Part shown: piece after piece, positions 60,274 through 64,000 of the stretch
Numbering within the stretch: the stretch's first letter is position 1
Layout: each line of letters opens with the position of its first letter
Source: a virus
Length of the DNA stretch: 64,000 bases
Direction: 5' to 3' (one strand)
IMG/VR virus record: IMGVR_UViG_3300030101_003058
Span: 19,033 to 83,032 of that record
The notes under the pieces: generated by a model
What the model saw: the letters and a program-made list of their open reading frames with translations, nothing else
Told to the model about the DNA's origin: nothing
Database searches by the model: none
Program-made: the position numbers and the translations under genes

Positions 60274-62280
60274 ATGGTACAGAAAGTTAATTTAGAAATG
60301 ACAGATGGTGTTCAAGAGAAGTTTGACACGGTGACTGAGGCGCTGGATAAGCGCACCATTTATGTGGGTAGTGTGGCGGAGGATTTTTCCGGGCTGACAG
60401 GAATCCCAGAGGGACGATATTCTGTTGCGGACTTCCATCTAGGTGGTAATGCGAAAATCAGACCGCTGGGCGGCGGTCTATTTGTATTTAAGTCAGGACT
60501 TGCTAAGTTAAACCATAACGGCGGCACTGTAATATCACCATCCGTTCCCAGCCTTAGTGCACAGAGTGGGGCGACGAATGCTGATAAGTTGCAAAACTTT
60601 TTAGACGGGATGGGAGAGACTGATCCGAGCGGAACAGGTTGTTTTGTGCGGATCGGTTTTGAAAAGATAGAGGTCGAGTTCTTTGGGGCTAAGGGGGATG
60701 GTCAATACTACGACTCTCCGGCAGTTTCTGGGGCGTGCAATCTTGCGAAAGAGTACGTCGATAACGCAACTGGGTTTGGTCAAAACGCTGGGGCAACAGT
60801 TAAGTTCAATCGAGGCAAATACAGGATTTCTTCAGCTACATCTATAAATACAGGCGTGACGCTTGAAGGCATTCATTCTGGTTTGGTGAATGAAGGTGAC
60901 GCGGCATCCTCCGGAACCGTCCTTCTGTTGTCAGACACGAAGCCTGACGGAACCGCGTGGACAAGTTCGGATCTTATTGATGGAAACACAATAACCAAGC
61001 GTGTCATGTTCTCTGTAGATGGCGCTGGCCCAATCAAGATTCAAAGCCTTGGGGCCATAACAGAAAACAACGACAGCGTTGATAGCGTTTTTGTCTTAGC
61101 TGGAAACGGTTACCCAGTCCCACGAGAAAGGTCTGGAATATCCCAAGGCGTATTCAGAGATGTCAGAGTGTTTTCTTTTGAGTCGGTCATACGCGGATCG
61201 CGGATCGAAGACCTTGTGGTGGATAGCTGCGGCTTCGAATTTAATAGATGGTTTCTGGATGTAGTGCCTACAGACGCTGCTGCCTCGGACATAGGTTATG
61301 CCCGAGATATAATGATCACAAATACCAGATTCTTTGAGCTTTTCGGCTTCGTCAAAGGCTTACCGGATAGAACTGAAATGCGAGGAGTTACATTATCGTC
61401 ATGCTTCCTATCAATTCTGAGGGGCGGGACTTACAGGATCTTCAATGTTGCGGAAGGTGCCATTGAGGGGCTTCATTTTAGTTCCTGTGATTTTAGTAAG
61501 CCCGACACGTCATCAGGTGATCTGTTCAGGCTGGGGACGGCAAGCGGATCAATTAAGGACGTATCTTTTTCCTCTTGCAAAGTCTCGGGACTCGGAATGC
61601 TAAGTTATGATGCATCTGTAACCGGGGATCAAATTTTTGATGTAGATTTTTCATCCACTGTTTTTAAAGACTCTGAAACAATTTTGGGCGCAGGTATTAC
61701 AAAAGGGCTATCCGTATCTGGGTGTTCTTATTCGGGCCTATCTAAATTCCTGTTTTCCGGAGCTGGGCTTTCTTTTGTAGGCAACAGTTTTGAGAATAAT
61801 GCATTAGGCTCGGGCTTTGACTTTGATATTGCAGACGCCTCCAATGTAGTTGCAACAGGCAATACATTCAGGGGAGAGGCCACAATAGCTTTCCGTGGCT
61901 CCCTGTCAAACATTAAAGTTTTTGGGAACGTTAATGGTAAAGATTACCTCACATACGAAACGGCTGCGCTTCTTGAGCAGCCGGGAAACTGGGGTTTAAG
62001 TGCGTCTATTCCGCCATTCTGCTACAGGGATGCGGCTGGAAATGTAAGGTTTGCCGGGTGGGTTACAAGCCCTGCAACGAGCGCATCACCAGACGTTGCA
62101 ATCTCTCTTCCGGCAGGCTATAGCCCAAAATTTAATGTTCGGCAAACAATATGGTCTGCCGTTGATGGTGTGGACGATTATGTGATAATCGCGGCTGGCG
62201 CTGGGGGAAGCGAGTTTACGGTGAAGTTTAAGAAAGGGACAGCGCAGACATTTGATGTGTCAAGTTTAAACTACTCTTAA
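60274..62280 (+). CDS. tail spike with pectate-lyase-like beta-helix
   Basis: Encodes 668 residues. A short N-terminal adapter (DTVTEALDKRTIYVGSVAE) is followed by a beta-helix from about residue 130 (VEFFGAKGDGQYYDS; repeated short strands with Asn/Ser/Cys), typical of capsule or O-antigen depolymerases. The C-terminal 80 residues are a separate strand-rich module. Base composition is richer in GC than its neighbours, hinting at horizontal exchange. Confidence 0.8.
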   Translation: MVQKVNLEMTDGVQEKFDTVTEALDKRTIYVGSVAEDFSGLTGIPEGRYSVADFHLGGNAKIRPLGGGLFVFKSGLAKLNHNGGTVISPSVPSLSAQSGATNADKLQNFLDGMGETDPSGTGCFVRIGFEKIEVEFFGAKGDGQYYDSPAVSGACNLAKEYVDNATGFGQNAGATVKFNRGKYRISSATSINTGVTLEGIHSGLVNEGDAASSGTVLLLSDTKPDGTAWTSSDLIDGNTITKRVMFSVDGAGPIKIQSLGAITENNDSVDSVFVLAGNGYPVPRERSGISQGVFRDVRVFSFESVIRGSRIEDLVVDSCGFEFNRWFLDVVPTDAAASDIGYARDIMITNTRFFELFGFVKGLPDRTEMRGVTLSSCFLSILRGGTYRIFNVAEGAIEGLHFSSCDFSKPDTSSGDLFRLGTASGSIKDVSFSSCKVSGLGMLSYDASVTGDQIFDVDFSSTVFKDSETILGAGITKGLSVSGCSYSGLSKFLFSGAGLSFVGNSFENNALGSGFDFDIADASNVVATGNTFRGEATIAFRGSLSNIKVFGNVNGKDYLTYETAALLEQPGNWGLSASIPPFCYRDAAGNVRFAGWVTSPATSASPDVAISLPAGYSPKFNVRQTIWSAVDGVDDYVIIAAGAGGSEFTVKFKKGTAQTFDVSSLNYS

Positions 62281-62314
62281 TAGATTAAGTGGTCATGCTC
62301 ACCCTGGCCAGATT

Positions 62315-62342
62315 TGCATAGTCGCAATATGGTGACTATGCA
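62315..62342 (+). other. perfect 9-bp hairpin after tail spike gene
   Basis: TGCATAGTC (62315-62323) pairs perfectly with GACTATGCA (62334-62342). No U-run follows. It may mark the edge of the spike cassette or protect mRNA. Confidence 0.5.
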
Positions 62343-62368
62343 GGTGTGCAAGTGACAGGAGTGTTTAG

Positions 62369-62416
62369 ATGAGATTCTTCAAGCCTAGTGAATTTGCCCA
62401 CCCCTGTTGCAAATAG
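62369..62416 (+). pseudogene. possible truncated M15-type endolysin start (15 codons)
   Basis: ATG at 62369 after AGGAGTGTTTAG opens MRFFKPSEFAHPCCK and then stops. Words like 'FFKPSEF' open many phage M15 peptidases, and the spot (holin-like, then this, then spanins) is where an endolysin is expected. Too short for proof. Confidence 0.25.
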
Positions 62417-62453
62417 ACCCGTAAAACACCCAAAGAAAACCCAAGGAGACATT

Positions 62454-62870
62454 ATGGCATTACCAATAGTAATCAAGACACTCTTCAAAAACTTCAAAGT
62501 AATTTCAATTGCTCTTGCTATTGGTGCTGCTGTCTCCTTTGGAACAGGCTTGTACTTCCACGGCAAGAAAGTGCAATCCTTGCAATCTGAAATAGAGCTT
62601 TTGAAATCCGAAGCAGAAGCAGAGCGAATCGTAAGAGAAATTGTAGATGATGCTTCTGTAAGAAATCAAGAGCAACGTAATAAGATCGAACAAGCATCCA
62701 GCGATGCCCAACGAGAGATGAGAGAGGCCAAAGATGAAGATCAAAGTGTTCGTGAGTATCTTTCTACTGATATTCCTGAGCGGGTGCAGTTGGCTCGTGA
62801 AAGAGCGCGTTGTGTATCGCTGCCCTATACCTGCAAATCTAATGCAGCAGAACAAGATACCAGTGAATGA
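62454..62870 (+). CDS. inner-membrane spanin (Rz-like)
   Basis: Encodes 138 residues from ATG at 62454 after AAGGAGACATT. One N-terminal transmembrane helix (13-32) and a long charged coiled coil reaching into the periplasm. Contains the nested o-spanin start, as Rz/Rz1 do. It fuses inner and outer membranes at lysis. Confidence 0.82.
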   Translation: MALPIVIKTLFKNFKVISIALAIGAAVSFGTGLYFHGKKVQSLQSEIELLKSEAEAERIVREIVDDASVRNQEQRNKIEQASSDAQREMREAKDEDQSVREYLSTDIPERVQLARERARCVSLPYTCKSNAAEQDTSE

Positions 62871-62994
62871 TGTGACAACTGTAGAAGAACTTGAGAATGA
62901 AAACTTGAATCTCTACGAAGCTCTTGGGGAATGCTCTGTAGATAAAAAAGAGATTCAAGATGTTGTCACCAGAATCAACAAGGAATCAGACTAA
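62734..62994 (+). CDS. outer-membrane spanin lipoprotein (Rz1-like)
   Basis: Encodes 86 residues starting in a different frame inside the Rz-like gene. Signal peptide with lipobox LSGC (Cys at residue 18), then a periplasmic part rich in Glu/Asn. Longer than lambda Rz1 and without its Pro-richness. Partner of the i-spanin. Confidence 0.8.
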   Translation: MKIKVFVSIFLLIFLSGCSWLVKERVVYRCPIPANLMQQNKIPVNDVTTVEELENENLNLYEALGECSVDKKEIQDVVTRINKESD

Positions 62995-63005
62995 GGAGTC
63001 CATTA

Positions 63006-64000
63006 ATGGTTACACCCGTGTATCCTGCAAGTAATAACCAACAGGCTATTGACCTGAATATTTCCAATGCTAATCAGTTCTTCACAATTCTTCAGGGTGG
63101 TATTGATGACTTCATCCCCACTTATGAAGGTAATGGTGAGATTCCTTCGGTAGCCAAAGCACTCAACGAAGCTGCTGCATATAAGGTTCCTCTTGCTTGG
63201 CAAACAACTGGTGAAGAAACTGATCTACTGCAACCAAGGGAATACAATGGAGACATCTATGTCCCTCTGAGTGTTCCTGCACCTTTCTCTGGTGCTCCTT
63301 CGAATTCTTTCTGGAGATTGTATTCAGAGAAATCTGCACAGATTCTTATTGATAATATTACGTTCACAGGTGATGGTGTAACTACAGACTTCAGCATTCC
63401 TTCGATGGTTGTTGATGATCCTGCTGCGTATCTTGTGAGTGTTGATGGTGTAGACCAAAGACCTACTATTGATTACACTGTGAATGTTGGAACAGATACC
63501 TTGAGTTTCACAGAAGCACCTCCTGCTACAGAAGCTGATAATATCTCTGTGACTGTCTTGGGTGCTCTTAAGGGTGCTTTGGCTGAAGGTATCTATGAAA
63601 CTGTTGCAGATGGTCTTGATGAAACTGTTGATGGTGGTTTCTTCCATGTTGTTAACACAAGTGACCCCGAAGTATTTGTAGATCTTTATAAGAATAACGC
63701 TGGCAGTGCTCTGTTGATTGACACTTATCCTAATAGTGTTGCTTATAATAATCTTGCGAATGCTGTTGCTTATAAAGCGGATCTTGCGAGTAAGGCTGTT
63801 GGTGATGGTTCTGATAAGATTACACACACCGGCACCGATGACACAGTGACTGAAGCGCTGGACAAGCGGACTATCTTTGTTGGGAGTGTGGCGGAGCTTG
63901 AGGCTTTGCCGAGTCCGGTTACTGGTCAGGAGGCGATTGTAAGCGGCTCTCCCTTTAAGTATGACGGTTCAGCATGGCTTCCTTCTGGGGGGTATATCAC
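63006..64000 (+). CDS. tail fibre protein, 3' end outside the window
   Basis: Open from ATG at 63006 (AAGGAGTCCATTA) to the window end, at least 331 codons. It begins with an adapter-like domain, then a strand-rich region (FTGDGVTTDFSIPS), then DTVTEALDKRTIFVGSVAE, nearly the same 19-residue segment as near the start of the tail spike, then a GxxAIVxGSPFKYDGSAW module. Likely receptor-binding. Confidence 0.8.
   Translation, partial: MVTPVYPASNNQQAIDLNISNANQFFTILQGGIDDFIPTYEGNGEIPSVAKALNEAAAYKVPLAWQTTGEETDLLQPREYNGDIYVPLSVPAPFSGAPSNSFWRLYSEKSAQILIDNITFTGDGVTTDFSIPSMVVDDPAAYLVSVDGVDQRPTIDYTVNVGTDTLSFTEAPPATEADNISVTVLGALKGALAEGIYETVADGLDETVDGGFFHVVNTSDPEVFVDLYKNNAGSALLIDTYPNSVAYNNLANAVAYKADLASKAVGDGSDKITHTGTDDTVTEALDKRTIFVGSVAELEALPSPVTGQEAIVSGSPFKYDGSAWLPSGGYI

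Noticed and set aside
1-64000. tRNA genes, CRISPR arrays, insertion sequences, integrase or attachment sites
   Set aside because: I looked for cloverleaf-like segments, regular repeat-spacer units, transposases and integrases on both strands and found none I could support.

Overview
The window is part of the genome of a virulent tailed phage with a contractile tail (myovirus) of a Gram-negative host. It has a complete head, neck, sheath, tube and baseplate gene set, a Gram-negative type spanin pair, a large nucleotide-metabolism block and almost wall-to-wall small genes with overlapping starts and stops. I see no integrase, CI-like repressor or tRNA gene. The gene content and order (PhoH, class Ia ribonucleotide reductase, ThyX, RNA ligase; then terminase, portal, protease, E-type capsid, sheath, tube) recall the Felix O1 / PAK_P1 / KPP10 kind of phage. 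That placement is inference from family recognition, not from a database search, and the host cannot be named from this window.

Layout. (1) 1-6.4 kb, rightward: small unknown, probably early genes in short units, each with a sigma70-like promoter and hairpin terminators. (2) 6.48-7.71 kb: a gene-free region with five perfect DnaA boxes, a palindrome matching the bacterial parS core, and an AT-rich stretch, so a strong candidate replication origin. (3) 7.7-32.4 kb, leftward: a helicase, a SLOG protein and about 25 tiny acidic proteins (7.7-16.4 kb), then PhoH, dCMP deaminase, dNMP kinase, glutaredoxin, NrdB, NrdA, ThyX, a MazG-like pyrophosphatase, a metallophosphoesterase and an Rnl2-type RNA ligase, with three free-standing HNH homing endonuclease genes among them. 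A lone rightward M15 peptidase endolysin lies at 16.5 kb. (4) 32.9-64 kb, rightward: terminase, portal, protease/scaffold, decoration protein, major capsid, neck, sheath, tube, frameshifted tail chaperone, tape measure, baseplate, tail collar protein, holin-like proteins, tail spike, spanins and the start of a tail fibre that runs off the window.

The most striking feature is a set of four group I introns, each with an HNH endonuclease gene, in three essential late genes. Two are in the terminase large subunit (one splits the Walker A P-loop, one sits at the nuclease Asp motif), one is in the tail sheath and one in the tape measure. Exon joins were set by matching protein reading frames and by the group I rule (U ends the 5' exon, G ends the intron). 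Introns 2-4 are sister copies. Their endonuclease genes start with TTG and have a 7-bp hairpin touching the ribosome binding site, with a compensating base change between copies.

Other points of interest are a -1 frameshift heptamer joining the two tail chaperone frames, a nested scaffold start inside the head protease gene, a 40-codon thyX fragment next to a homing endonuclease and the intact thyX, a small gene interrupted by one in-frame UGA, and a tail-spike cassette bounded by a repeated 19-residue hinge.
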